Assembly: GCA_036874045.1 (NCBI GenBank)
Contig: JAZBRI010000009.1
Location: forward strand, 992,001 to 1,056,000
Reading direction: 5' to 3'
From: Cymodocea nodosa
Lineage: Eukaryota; Streptophyta; Magnoliopsida; Alismatales; Cymodoceaceae
Length of the DNA: 64,000 bases
Positions 1 through 10,730 of this stretch are shown here, piece after piece. Below the pieces are notes generated by a model. The model was not told where the DNA came from, ran no database searches, and saw nothing but the letters and a program-made list of their open reading frames with translations. Both the position numbers and the translations under genes were made by a program. Position 1 is the stretch's first letter. Each line of letters begins with the position of its first letter.

Positions 1-604
1 TTCAGAGAGTTATATTTTATGTACTAGATAGTTATTTTTAAATGCTAAAAGAATATTTTATTTTTTCCTAGAGTACATGTGTTGAAACCTTAATGCATGA
101 CTTAAGTGAATTTTCATTAAATTATTTGATAATTATCTGAAATGTGTCTAAGCATTGAATAATTAAGGTTTGTAAGTATCCGAAATATCTAAATTCATTA
201 AGTTAAAATTATACACGTGTTGAATTTAAATGTTTTATTAGGTCATGTGAGCTACGCATATTTAACTCATTAAGTTAACATAACTATATGCGTTGAGTTA
301 CTTGAATATACACTAAGGTAACGCATTGTGTTAGTGTTATAAGCTTATAAATTATTTCTTTATCGCACGCGTTTTATAGTTAAATCAACGAAGTAAGTCC
401 GTTGAGTTACGCTAACTCCATGAACTAGTTATTTTCTAACATGCCACTATAGTAGTTGCAAAAATAGGAAATTCAAAGGAAAGCCACGATTGCACGTATC
501 ACGTAGGAATTCACTCATGAAATGAAAAAGAAATCACTATCGTTGATATGAATGAAGGAAATCCAACCGATCATTTAAGCAAAAGTAGTTACTACTGAAA
601 GAAA

Positions 605-612
605 TATAAAAG
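605..612 (+). promoter_or_regulatory. TATA box of element 0 LTR
   Basis: TATAAAAG in the context 'gaaatataaaagaag'. The same octamer and flanks occur at the equivalent place in all six Athila-like LTR copies seen here, so it is the best candidate for the core promoter of the U3/R boundary. The transcription start is inferred to lie about 30 bp downstream. Confidence 0.65.
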
Positions 613-1542
613 AAGAGGAGAAAGATGAAGAATGTGTGTTGTATGGGTGGAGGACTGTGCTAACTATAGGAAGCGTCAAAAGTTCCCTAAAGCTCCACAA
701 CACCACCAAAATCACCAACCATTGGAGGTTTGTGAAGATACTTTCTGGATGTTGGGTCGATTTCAAGCCAAACACGGTGACTGACAACCACTATGAGGAG
801 TGATCGCATCGTAGGAAGGGAAATCATTTTCACCAAGCATTGACTCTATCTCAGGAGATCGTAAAGCTTTTAGCCTTGGTTTCAGGTTGATGCCAGTATG
901 CTAAAGAGGAGATCAACTTACAATTCTTGGTTCGCGATTCTATAGGGAGAGGAGGCAAGATTGTAAGTGATTAAGTTTTTAGTGGTGTAATCATGTTGCA
1001 TGTAGTGATGGAAGTTTTTACCATCGATAGAGATTTTTACATTTCACCTTTCGCTCATCTTCAAGAACATATCAAAACAAAAATACCAAAAATAACTAAT
1101 TATATGTGTTTACATTTAGTATTAAAGTGTTGTATTGTTTGTTTTGTATCGTGATTAATGTTATCATTGTCAATATTGTGAATGTTTTATGTTTGTTTGA
1201 TTTAGAAAATAGAAAATAGTTTTATTGTTTACTGAAATTGATTCGTTCTAGATATTTAAAGATTTTAATGGTTACTATTTGAAATATCTAAATGTTAATA
1301 TTGCTTAATGATAAATCTTAGATTAACTAACATTAAAGAGCTTAATTGATGTTATTTACATTCTGTGGAACCACCTAATGGTTGGCCAAATTTCTTTGTA
1401 AATAACAGTATTTAACCAGAAAGGTAAGCTCATGGAGTTAACTTAAGTCCACAAGGTTAATTCGTTGAGTTAATCGTAACTCCACAAACTAAGTCCGTTA
1501 ACTATAACTCAATAGAGTGCTTAACTGAACACATATAGACTT

Positions 1543-2877
1543 TGAAAGGACCTTTAGATTTTGAGAATGCAAAAATCAATGTGAGGAAACAAATTATATT
1601 TCTCAGATATAATAGTTCAGCAAAAAGTCAAAAGGTAGAAAAATCGATATTGTTTGTTCAAAAATTGCTGCAAGAGAAAAACAAGATTTTTGGATAGTTA
1701 CCAGGCTTAAGTATCCGAAGAGTTAGTTTAAAGTAGTAGAAACATTGTCGGACAGTTAAAAGAATAACTATATGAAATTACAAGGCCTTTGGAGAGTTTG
1801 GAAAATAACTAGTTGAATGATCGTAGAGTTGAGTCACTAACTTTCCAGAAAAATCAAGGAAATCAGAAAGTTAGGAATGCTAACTATCCGAAACTTAAGT
1901 TATTGAATTTCCCACGTGTAGAAATCCAGAACAAAAGCTTAAAAGGATTTTTCGAAGAGTTAGAAAGTTAACTATTCGGAAAACAAGAAGTTTTAGAATG
2001 TTATAGATTTAACTATCTGAAACTTAAGTCATCCTATTATGCATGTACAGAAATAAGAAGACAACAGTCAGAAGCTTAAAAGAAGAAAATCAGAGAGTTA
2101 CTATAGCTAACTATCCGATAGTCAAGAACATTTCGGTAAGTTACAGTTACAAGTATCTAAACTTAAGACACGTCACATGTATGACTTAAATCTCACGTGA
2201 CAAAAGAACTTAAGTGGATTTTCAATGAGTTACAAACATCCTTCGGAAAGTTACATAGCTAACTATTCGAAAATCTAAGAAAATCGGAAGGTTATCTTGA
2301 AACACCTTCCTAAATGGTAACTTAGCATATTTGGTTTTGCAATTTCAGTAAGTATAGTAGAATACATCTGTTGGAAGAAAATATGATCGTTATGCATAAT
2401 GTTATATATACAAGTAGCATACAATAGAGTTAGATAGCTTCTTAAACATACAAATTCATACACCAAACTTCACACATATAGCAAAAAGACTTCAAGATCA
2501 AATCTTCAGCAAATGCAAACTCAAGTCTAGAAGTTCTCCACATATTCAACTCTGATTTATTCAAGCAAGTAGTTTACTAAAGTGCACCAACTAAAAACTT
2601 TAGTGATAGGTTGGTTGGAGCTACGACCAAAAAGCTCAATTTGATTGGTTGGTTCTTGCTTTAACCTTAAAGCAAGTATTTGTAAGTTTGTGAAAACTTA
2701 GTGAAGCCCAAGTATCCCTTGGGGGTGGACTAGCTGTTAGTGGTGAACCACTTAAAATTTCTATGTGCATTATTTTTATTGTGTACTTACTATTTTCATT
2801 ATCAATTAGTCATTTAGTGATAAGAAACAAAAATATTACCATTCACCCCCCCTCTAGTAAGCCATCAAGTCCTAACA
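1543..2877 (+). mobile_element. Solo LTR, family B (Sire/copia type), copy B1
   Basis: It begins TGAAAGGACC and ends CCTAACA, and aligns from end to end with copy B2 at 35932-37390. Both contain 'gtgaggaaac' near the start, a 'cttgggggtggacta' block and a terminal 'ccctctagt' segment, a style common in Sire-type copia LTRs. The interrupted sequence can be joined using element 3 (around 55620-55650, complement), where the LTR runs through without the insert. The flanks gactt/aactc are best read as a decayed 5-bp target duplication. No internal coding region or second LTR remains, so it is a solo LTR. Confidence 0.8.
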
Positions 2878-3141
2878 AACTCCAATATAAAAATTGAAAT
2901 AGTACACAAGCTTAACTCAATCTTTGTGGGATCGACTTGTACTTGCACACAAATACAATATACACTATGCACTTGTAGTTAAAAAATACAAATTGGACTT
3001 AATATCTAATTTATGTGAAAAGTTGTTTGTTTACTTCTGAAAGAATTTATTAATATAAGCATAAAAACAAATTAAACAAGTTTTTTGACACTATTTATTA
3101 GACAAGTTTCTGATTTAACTTTTCACAACTATAAAAGTTTT

Positions 3142-3160
3142 TTGGCATTGTTGCCAAGGA
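3142..3160 (+). other. Primer binding site of element 0, degraded
   Basis: 'ttggcattgttgccaagga' follows the LTR end and resembles the tRNA-Asp-complementary site of element 1 (tggcgccgttgccaggga), with several C-to-T or G-to-A changes. It marks the start of the internal region of element 0. Confidence 0.75.
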
Positions 3161-4431
3161 TTGAGAAGCTAAGCAACTGTGAGTGTTATTTTATTTTAAT
3201 AGTAGAAGGAGTGTTGTGTATTTTATTTTATAATTGAGAATATGATGTTGTAGTTGGAATGGATCATTCAGTTAACCTTCTATAGCACGATACTGAAACA
3301 CTCAGCTCTAAACTCACCGAAGCTAGGAGTGAAGAGTTGATGAAGAAATAATACAGAGAAGAAACAGGATTTACGTGGTTTAACAACAGCCTACCTCCAC
3401 AGAGAGTTGATGATTCCTTTATAAGCTTCGGTACAATCAACCGTAATGTTTTACAACATCATAAAGGTTTATATACTACCCAACTTAGGGTTTATAAACC
3501 TTTAATTACATACAAGCCATTACAGTAGAGAAACAATGCTTCGGAGAAGAGACTCTTAATTTTGGAGCCTTATCTTCTTATCTTTCCGAAATTTGCAACA
3601 TTTCGGATAGTTATAGACTTAACTATCCGAAGAGAAACTTCTTTCTGAACGGGCGGTACTATAGTAGGCTAACTGTCTAGAGAGATTCGGTATTTCGAAC
3701 AATTACTGACTTAACTATCCGAAAAGTCACTTACTTCTCTCTCTCTATCCTTTCGGAAGGTTCTACTGATAACTCTCTGAAAACTGTATGTCTTTCGGAT
3801 AGTTACATCTTAACTATTCGAAAACTCACTTAAGTGTCTCTTCAGGCATTTCAGAAGGTTCTACCGATAACCTTCTGAAAACTTATGAATTTTAGATAGT
3901 TACTGCTTAACTATCCGAAGATCCACTTAAGTCACTGCTTTTCGGATACTTGGCTTCATAACTGTTTGAACATCCACTTAAGTGTCCTTTAAGTTATTTC
4001 GGATGGTTACAGCTAGTAACCCTTCGAAATCTTCTAAGTTTCGGATAGTTAACTCAAAGCCTCTGATTGAACCTTTATTTTTGGATACTTAGGTCTGCAA
4101 CCTACTGAAAATATAAAACTGCTAGATACTTACTGTTAACAAGCTTTTGATTGAACCTGGACTTCTTGTGGCATACTCCACACTTGTACTACTAGCCCTA
4201 ACATATGACACATGCTTATGCTCAAAGATTTCTAAAACCTATAGTTAGCATATGTGATTTCTACAATTTGGAAGGTCATGACATTTCTGATTATTTGAAA
4301 CTGAGATGATTGTAGATGGTTAGATCACATGAACAATAAAAGAATTATATTCAATATAATAGAACTAAGTATGAGAATCTTATAGTTTACCTAGCTAATG
4401 GTTAGTTTAGAATAAGTAATATGTTGAAAGA
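3161..4431 (+). pseudogene. 5' leader and zinc-knuckle ORF remnant of element 0
   Basis: 3161-3245 matches the leader of element 1 (7859-7950), and 4204-4431 matches the start of its 5' ORF. Between them lies solo LTR F. The remnant reads through a knuckle-like stretch in which the His is kept but two Cys have become Tyr, whereas element 1 keeps the Cys and has Tyr in place of His. The common ancestor was therefore probably a normal CX2CX4HX4C knuckle. The codon TAG directly before an in-frame ATG is present in both copies. The copy stops abruptly at 4431, where element 2 begins; its remainder should lie beyond the right end of the window. Confidence 0.75.
3246..4203 (-). mobile_element. Solo LTR, family F, with perfect 5-bp target duplication
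   Basis: It is bounded by TGTTGTAG...CCCTAACA with the direct repeat TATGA at 3241-3245 and 4204-4208. Removing it restores the element 0 5' ORF in register with element 1. Length is 958 bp with no internal domain, so it is a solo LTR. Orientation is inferred from the 'tttacgtggtt' motif near 3370, which lies on the same side as in the minus-strand copia element A. From about 3590 to 4110 it is dense in inverted pairs such as cggatagtta / taactatccg. Confidence 0.85.
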
Positions 4432-4733
4432 TGTTTAGAATGAAAAAGTACATAATATTAACGGTTAAATGATAGTTAATTGCATAATATTTAGCTTATC
4501 ATATGAGAATTAAGCCATTATGTTATAATTGCACTGTTATATGCTTTAATGAAAGAATCTACATAATTTTAAGGAATTAACGTTAATTAAGTATATTTTC
4601 TGAATTGTCGGTGAATTATAGGTTTTTAATTCTAAAGTATCCGAATTGTCTGTTATTTTGGAGAGTTACATTTCATGTACTAGACAGTTATGTTTTAAAT
4701 GCCTAAAGAATATTTTATTATTTCCTAGAGTAC
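4432..4733 (+). mobile_element. Left LTR of element 2, first fragment
   Basis: 302 bp from the LTR start TGTTTAGAATG to 'cctagagtac'. The same sequence in element 0 (1-80) continues 'agtacatgtgttgaaacc', and that continuation is found at 20553. The fragment is therefore the left half of an LTR split by element 1. Confidence 0.85.
4729..4733. repeat. Target site duplication AGTAC of element 1 (left copy)
   Basis: AGTAC at 4729-4733 and again at 20553-20557 flank element 1 exactly at its TG and CA ends. The uninterrupted site is visible in element 0 near 72-78. Confidence 0.9.
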
Positions 4734-4777
4734 TGTTTAGAATGAAAAAGTGCATATTATTAATGGTTAAATGATGG

Positions 4778-6157
4778 TTAATTGCATAATATTTAGCTTA
4801 TCATATAAGCATTAAGCCATTATGTTATAATTGCACTGTTATATGCTTTAATTGAAGAATCTGCTTAAATTGGGGGAATTAATGTTAATTTAGTACATTT
4901 CTGAACTACCGGTAAGTTGCAGGCTGTGAAATTCTTAAGTACCTGAATTTTCTGATATTTCGGACAGTTATGTTTAACATACCGAACATATTTGGACAGT
5001 TATGTTTAACAGACCGAACATGTATCAGATAGTTATGTTTAAATTACCGAACAGTTATGTTTTGAGAGAATATTTTATTATTTCCTGAAGTACATGTGTC
5101 AAAACCATAATGAATGACTTAAGTGAACTTTCGATGAGTTATCTATAACTATCAGAAATTGCAGTTGGGCATCGAATAGTTATCTTTATAACTCTCCAAA
5201 ATCTCTTTTTATTTATAAAATAGCTGAAGACACGTCATGTTCTAAGAAAGTGACTTAAGTGGATTTTCGGTGAGTTATCTATAACTGTTCGAAATGCATC
5301 TGAGCATCGGATAGTTAGTTTTGTAACTCTCCGAATGTTATTTTATGATTAAACTACTGCTGACACGTGTCGAGATCTGGTAGATTTACTTAAGTTATAT
5401 ATCAATGAGTTATTTGTAACTATCCGAAATGCACCTGAGCATCGGATAGTTAAATTTATGCACGTGTTAATTGCATAATATTTAGCTTATCATATAAGCA
5501 TTAAGCCATTATGTTATAATTGCACTGTTATATGCTTTAATTGAAGAATCTGCTTAAATTGGGGGAATTAATGTTAATTTAGTACATTTCTGAACTACCA
5601 GTAAGTTGCAGGCTGTGAAATTCTTAAGTATCTGAATTTTCTGATATTTCGGACAGTTATGTTTAACATACCGAACATATTTGGATAGTTATGTTTAACA
5701 GACCGAACATGTATCAGATAGTTATGTTTAAATTACCGAATAGTTATGTTTTGAGAGAATATTTTATTATTTCCTGAAGTACATGTGTCAAAACCATAAT
5801 GAATGACTTAAGTGAACTTTCGATGAGTTATCTATAACTATCAGAAATTGCAGCTGGGCATCGGATAGTTATCTTTATAACTCTCCGAAATCTCTTTTTA
5901 TTTATAAAATAGCTGAAGACACATGTCATGTTCTAAGAAAGTGACTTAAGTGGATTTTTGGTGAGTTATCTATAACTGTTCGAAATGCATCTGAGCATCG
6001 GATAGTTAGTTTTGTAACTCTCCGAATGTTATTTTATGATTAAACTACTGCTGACACGTGTCGAGATCTGGTAGATTTACTTAAGTTATATATCAATGAG
6101 TTATTTGTAACTATCCGAAATGCACCTGAGCATCGGATAGTTAAATTTATGCACGTG
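4778..6157. repeat. Tandem direct duplication of about 690 bp inside the left LTR of element 1
   Basis: Unit 1 is 4778-5466 and unit 2 is 5467-6157. Both run from 'ttaattgcataatatttagc' to 'tttatgcacgtg'. They differ by only a few substitutions and a 2-bp indel (acacgtcatg versus acacatgtcatg). The units follow each other directly, and after unit 2 the normal LTR sequence resumes. I see it only in this LTR. Confidence 0.9.
4961..5058. repeat. Short tandem repeat, about 32-bp period (copied again at 5650-5747)
   Basis: Three and a half diverged copies of a unit of the form 'cggacagttatgttta' followed by 'accgaacat'. The array lies inside the duplicated 690-bp segment and so occurs twice. The corresponding part of the other Athila-like LTRs has one copy or none. 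Confidence 0.75.
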
Positions 6158-6445
6158 TTGAATTTAAATGCTTTAGTATATCACGTGAGATGCACATGTT
6201 TAACTCGTTAAGTTAGCATAACTGTACGTGTTGAGTTACATGAATATACACTAAGGTAATGCATTATGTTAGCAGCTTATTTCTTTATATTTTCTAATAT
6301 GCCACTGTAGCGGTTGTAGGAACAAACAGTTGGAAGAGAAAAACCACGTTTGCACGTATCGCGTAGGGAAAGAAATCATCGCCGTTGATATGAATGAAGG
6401 AAATCCAACCGACCATTCAAGCAGAAGCAGTTACTACTAAAGAAA

Positions 6446-6453
6446 TATAAAAG
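6446..6453 (+). promoter_or_regulatory. TATA box of element 1 left LTR
   Basis: TATAAAAG in 'agaaatataaaagaaaag', at the position conserved in all LTR copies of this family. Confidence 0.65.
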
Positions 6454-7492
6454 AAAAGAAGGAAAAAGAAGAAGTGTGTGATTGATGGGCGGACAATGTG
6501 TGTAGAGGAGGATGAGTGTTGCAATTCTCTGAAGTTCCACACCAACCATCATCATCACCACTATAATCACCAACTATCGGAGGTTTGTGAGGATACTTGC
6601 TTGATGTCGGGTCGATTGCGAGCCAAACATAGTGCCTGACAACCACTGTGAGGAGTGATCGTGTCGCGGGAAGGGAAACCATTTTCACTAAGCGTCGACT
6701 CATATTTCAGGAGATCGTAAAGCTTTTAGCCTTGGCTTTGGGTTGATGCCTATATGTTGAAGAGGAGATCATCTTGCAATTCTGGACTCGCGATTCTATA
6801 GGGAGAGGAGACAAAATTGTAAGTGGTTTAATTTTCAGTGGTGTAATCGCGTTGCAAGTAGTGTCGAAAGTATTTACTGTCAAGTGAGATTACTTTACAT
6901 TTCACCTTTCTCCCATTTCCATGTTCATATTAAAACAAAAATACCAAAAACAATTTATCTATGTTTGTATGTTGTATTTGAGTGTTGTATTGTTTGTGTT
7001 GTATCGTGATTAATGTTATCTTTGTCAGTGTTGTGATTGTTTTATGTTTATTTTAGTTTTACAGTTTACTGAAATTGGTTCGTTCAAAAGACTTAAAGAT
7101 TTTAATAGTTACTGTTTAAATTATCTGAATGTTAGTATTGCTTAATGATAAATCCAATGTTAACTAACATTAAAGAGCTTAATTGATGTTATTTACAATA
7201 TGTGGAATTGCCCAATGGTTGGCCGAATTCTTTTGTAAATAGCAGCATTAAAAAGAAAAGATAGGCTCGTGGAGTTAACTTAAGTCCATGAGGTTAGTCC
7301 GTTTAGTTAGCCATAACTCAACGAACTTAGTTCGTTGAGTTAACTGTAATTCAACTGAGAGTTTATTGAATATATAAATTTGATTATTAACAAATGAACA
7401 GTTCTTCAGCAATTCCCTGTGGGATCGACCTGTACTTACACACTAATACAATAGACACTATGCACTTGCAGTTAAAGTACAAATTGGAATTA

Positions 7493-7686
7493 CTTCTAGT
7501 GTATACCAGGCCATTTGAGTGTCCATTGAGACTCATATGTTATCACCTCCATGGATACTCCTGGTGTATACCAGGTTGTTTGAGTGTCCATGAAGGTTCA
7601 CCTTCTATCACCTCTAAAGATACTCCTGGTGTTCACCAGGCTGTTTGAGTGTCTAAGGAGGACCCTTAAAAAAAAAAAAAAAAAAG
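7493..7686 (+). mobile_element. SINE-like retroposed insertion with poly(A) tail and 16-bp target duplication
   Basis: The 16-mer gtacaaattggaatta occurs at 7477-7492 and again at 7687-7702, exactly flanking a 194-bp insert that ends in an A-run (7668-7685) plus G. The right LTR of element 1 (around 20405) has the single, uninterrupted target. The insert is mostly three tandem units of about 65 bp, each beginning near 'ctggtgtataccagg' (able to fold as CTGGT/ACCAG) and containing 'tgtttgagtgtc'. I see no convincing pol III A box; 'ggttcacc' near 7588 is only a weak B-box resemblance. It could be a SINE or a retroposed transcript of unknown origin. Confidence 0.8.
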
Positions 7687-7840
7687 GTACAAATTGGAAT
7701 TAATATCTAAATTGTATTAAAAGTTGTTTGTTTACTTCTAAAAGAAAGAATAGGCATAAAGATAAATTAACTAAGTAAAAATAGAAGTAACAAATCCAAG
7801 TTTTTCTAGTGTAATGCTGGGAAAACGCAAACAAGTTTTA

Positions 7841-7858
7841 TGGCGCCGTTGCCAGGGA
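7841..7858 (+). other. Primer binding site, tRNA-Asp type
   Basis: tggcgccgttgccaggga lies 7 bp after the LTR end. Plant tRNA-Asp has a 3' end complementary to TGGCGCCGTTGCCGGGGA, so this is a one-mismatch primer site of the kind typical of Athila elements. Confidence 0.9.
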
Positions 7859-7947
7859 ATCAAATTGAATTGAATTAACATAAGTAACTGTTAGAGCTAT
7901 TTCGTTTTAATAGCTAGAGTTATGTGTTTTCTTCTATAATTAAGAAT

Positions 7948-9363
7948 ATGGCATATGCTTATGCTCAAAGATTTCTGAAACCTGTAGTTAGCATATGTGA
8001 ATTCTGCAATTCTGAAGGATACGACATTTTTGACTGTTTGAAACTGAGACGTTTGTAGATGATTAGATCCCATGAACAACAAATGAATTATCCTCAATAT
8101 AATAGAGCCGAGTATGAGAATCTTATAGTTTACCCAACTGATGGTCAGTATAGAATGTGTAATATGTTGAGAGACACTGAAGTTTGGGATAGGTATGACA
8201 GACTAGAGCATGGTATAGAGAAAAATCTGGATAAACTGGAATACTTTGTGTGTGAACAACAAGAAGTCAACCAATTAAACTATAAGGAATCATATTTAGA
8301 ACCTAAAAAGGATATAATTTACGAAACTGAAAAATCCATAATGAAAATTGATCAAAAATTGAATGCAATGAGATTAAATGATCTGGAAAGAAAATTAAAA
8401 GCATTAGACGAATATACAATGAAAATACAAGTTATGCAATAGGACAACGAAAAATATAATGTTATAAACATGCATAATTTGCAAAATATATAGCAAACAG
8501 AAAATACTAATGCAAGAGAATTTAAAGAATGCACTTTAAAACTAAAAACAATTGAAGATCATAATCACAAAAATGATATACAAAAACATCATGAGAGTAA
8601 CGAAGATCTGGAAGATGTATGTATAACATTAAGATCTGGAACTGATATACCACCAAGAACTCAAAATGAAAATGATATGAAGGTGGATATGAGTAAAAAT
8701 CAAAATGATAATGAAAATGTAATAGCTGAAAATCTAGAAATCACTGAAGAACAATCTGAATCTACGAATGAAGCTAAAAATGATCAGACAAATCAACTGA
8801 AAGAAAAAAAGTTTTTGAAATCAAAATCTTTAGCACCCTATCTTGAAAGATTACAACAAACAATACCTGAAAAACAAGAAAAAATCAGAGAAATTTTTGA
8901 AAATGTACAAGTTAACATTCCTTTGTTAGATCTATTGCAGAAAATGCCTCCTTATGCTAAATTTCTGAAGGATTGGTGTACTAAGAAAAGAGAGCGAAAA
9001 GTTCTTAGAAATGTCATTTTAGCTGAGCAAAGTAGTTCCCTATTTCTGCCACAAATTCCTAAAAAGTTATCTGATCTTGGAATCTCTGTTATATCATGCA
9101 CCATAGGAAATACCATTCTAGAAAGAACCTTAATAGACTTAGGTGCAGGTATAAATGTTATGCCAAGTGATATATTTGCATCCTTAGGATTAGAAGGCTT
9201 AACTCCTACTAGTACGGTTATTCAATTAGCTGATAGAAGTATAAGATACCCTAGAGGAAAAATAGAGGATGTCTTAATTAAAATTAAAAATTTTATATAT
9301 CCTATTGATATTGTAATTTTGGATTCCCAACAAATTAAGCATAAAAATAGTGATAATCTTTAA
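7948..9363 (+). pseudogene. 5' ORF of element 1: zinc-knuckle segment plus aspartic protease
   Basis: One reading frame runs from ATG 7948 to 9363 with three in-frame TAG codons (8056, 8440, 8491). Residues 1-37 hold a nucleocapsid-like knuckle, CX2CX4YX4C, with Tyr where His is expected. The stretch to about residue 210 is polar, acidic and partly coiled-coil, and includes an 'LRSGT' motif usual before the Athila protease. The rest matches the Athila PR region: 'KMPPYAKF', 'CTIGN', and an active-site stretch with Asp-Leu-Gly-Ala followed by 'NVMPSDIF' and 'LADRSIRYPRG'. A frameshift at about 9363 moves the 'LGRPFLAT' motif into the next frame. The gag core normally expected upstream of the knuckle is absent here. 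Confidence 0.85.
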
Positions 9364-9365
9364 TT

Positions 9366-10730
9366 TTGGGAAGGCCATTTTTAGCAACATCAGGGGCTGT
9401 TATAAATTGTAAAACTGGAGTAATGAAGTTAGCATATGATAATGCAGATACTCAATTAAATATTTTCAAACTAGAAAGGTTTGAGGAGTTAGAAATGTCC
9501 TTACATACGATAGACTTTTTAGAGGATGAAGGAGATATGTTAGATGACGTGATTCAAGAAGAATTAAATAGACAAATCAATTCTGAAATTTTAGAAGAAA
9601 GTGAAAGCATAAATATAGGAGATCGGGAAGAAATTAATTTAGAAAATGATGATGTTCAATTAGGAGCTCTAGCTTCTGATGGGCAGCATTTAGAATTAAA
9701 ACATTTACCTCCTGAATTAACCTATATATTTCTGGAAGATAAACGAACCTATCCAATCATTATTGCTTCAGATTTAAAAGAGGATCAAATAGCTAAATTA
9801 AAAGATATAGTAAAAAGTTATAAAGAAACAATAGGATGGACTATGACTAATATAAAAGGGTTAAGTTCAACTTTATGCTGTCACCACATATATTTAGAAG
9901 AGAATGCTAAACCTATTAGAATTCCTGAGAGGAGATTAAATCCAAACCTTAAAGAAGTAGTCAGGAAGGAAATAGTTAAATGGTTAGATAATGAGATAAT
10001 TTATCTGATTTCTGATAGCTCGTGGGTTAGTCCAATCTATGTAGTTCCCAAGAAATCAGGATTAACAGTTATTAGGAATGAAAGTCAAGACTTGATACCT
10101 ACTAGAATTCAATCAGGCTGGAGAGTATGTATAGACTATAGAAAGCTAAATGCTGTGACTAGGAAAAATCATTCTCCCTTACCTTTTATAGATCAAATGC
10201 TGGAAAGATTAGCAGGGCAAGAATATTTTTGTTTCCTAGACGGTATTCAGGGTATAATCAAATTCCAGTAGTATTAGAGGATCAAGAGAAAACAACTTTC
10301 ACCTGTCCTAATGGAACTTATGCTTTTAAGAGAATGCCATTCGGATTATGCAATGCGCCAACTACCTTTCAAAGGTGTGTGTAGGGCATATTTACTGGAA
10401 TGACTGAAGATTTCTTAGAAATATTTATGGATGATTTTACTGTATATGGCAACTCATATGAAGTTTGTTTAAGCAATTTAGACCAAATATTAAAACGCTG
10501 TGTGGAAAAAAATCTGGTTTTAAATTGGGAAAAATGTCACTTCATGGTTAAACAAGGAATAGTCTTAGGGCATGCTATTTCTAAGAAAGGGTTGGAAGTA
10601 GATAAAGCTAAAATAGAAGTAATTTCTAATCTACCAGAACCTAAATCAGTAAAAGATATTAGATCATTTCTAGGACATGCTGGTTTTTATAGAAGATTTA
10701 TTAAAGACTTTGGCAAGATCTAGACCTTTA
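9366..10730 (+). pseudogene. pol: Reverse transcriptase of element 1, two frameshifts and a stop
   Basis: The frame from 9366 carries 'LGRPFLAT', a linker, then the RT domain: 'WVSPIYVVPKKSG', 'GWRVCIDYRKLN' and 'FCFLDG'. At about 10241 one base is missing, so the following 'YNQIPV' is read in another frame. That frame continues through 'MPFGLCNAPTTFQ', a TAG at 10381, the catalytic FMDD (about 10426) and the '[13 protein letters not shown]' motif, before a second frameshift near 10715. Order and motifs are those of Ty3/gypsy Athila RT. The enzyme would copy the element RNA in the cytoplasmic particle; this copy cannot make an intact protein. Confidence 0.9.

Larger units (their letters stand above)
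1..3127 (+). mobile_element. Left LTR of Athila-like element 0 (5' end outside window)
   Basis: This stretch matches, segment by segment, the LTRs of the other Athila-like copies in the window. It begins about 227 bp inside the LTR, judged against the right LTR of element 2 (start 54368). It contains the LTR TATA box, the conserved block around 780-960 and the purine-rich 'gggagaggagg' segment. It ends near 3127 in 'ttcaca', just before a degraded tRNA-Asp primer site. A foreign solo LTR (1543-2877) splits it. The copy looks old, since small indels separate it from the LTRs of element 1. No gene is seen in it; antisense reading frames near 575-787 are treated as by-products of LTR conservation. 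Confidence 0.85.
4734..7833 (+). mobile_element. Left LTR of element 1 (enlarged)
   Basis: It starts TGTTTAGAATG and ends GCAAACA. At 3.1 kb it is much longer than the 1961-bp LTR of element 3, because it holds a 690-bp tandem duplication (4778-6157) and a 194-bp poly(A)-ended insertion (7493-7686). Over the shared part it matches the right LTR (18897-20552) closely, with scattered transitions. Confidence 0.85.

Noticed and set aside
4961..5747. CRISPR-like array of short repeats
   Set aside because: Eukaryotic LTR minisatellite; repeats follow each other without unique spacers and lie within a duplicated LTR segment.
7394..7648. 84-codon plus-strand frame at the LTR/SINE-like insert
   Set aside because: It spans the LTR and a later insertion with its tandem units, so it cannot be an old gene and shows no domain.
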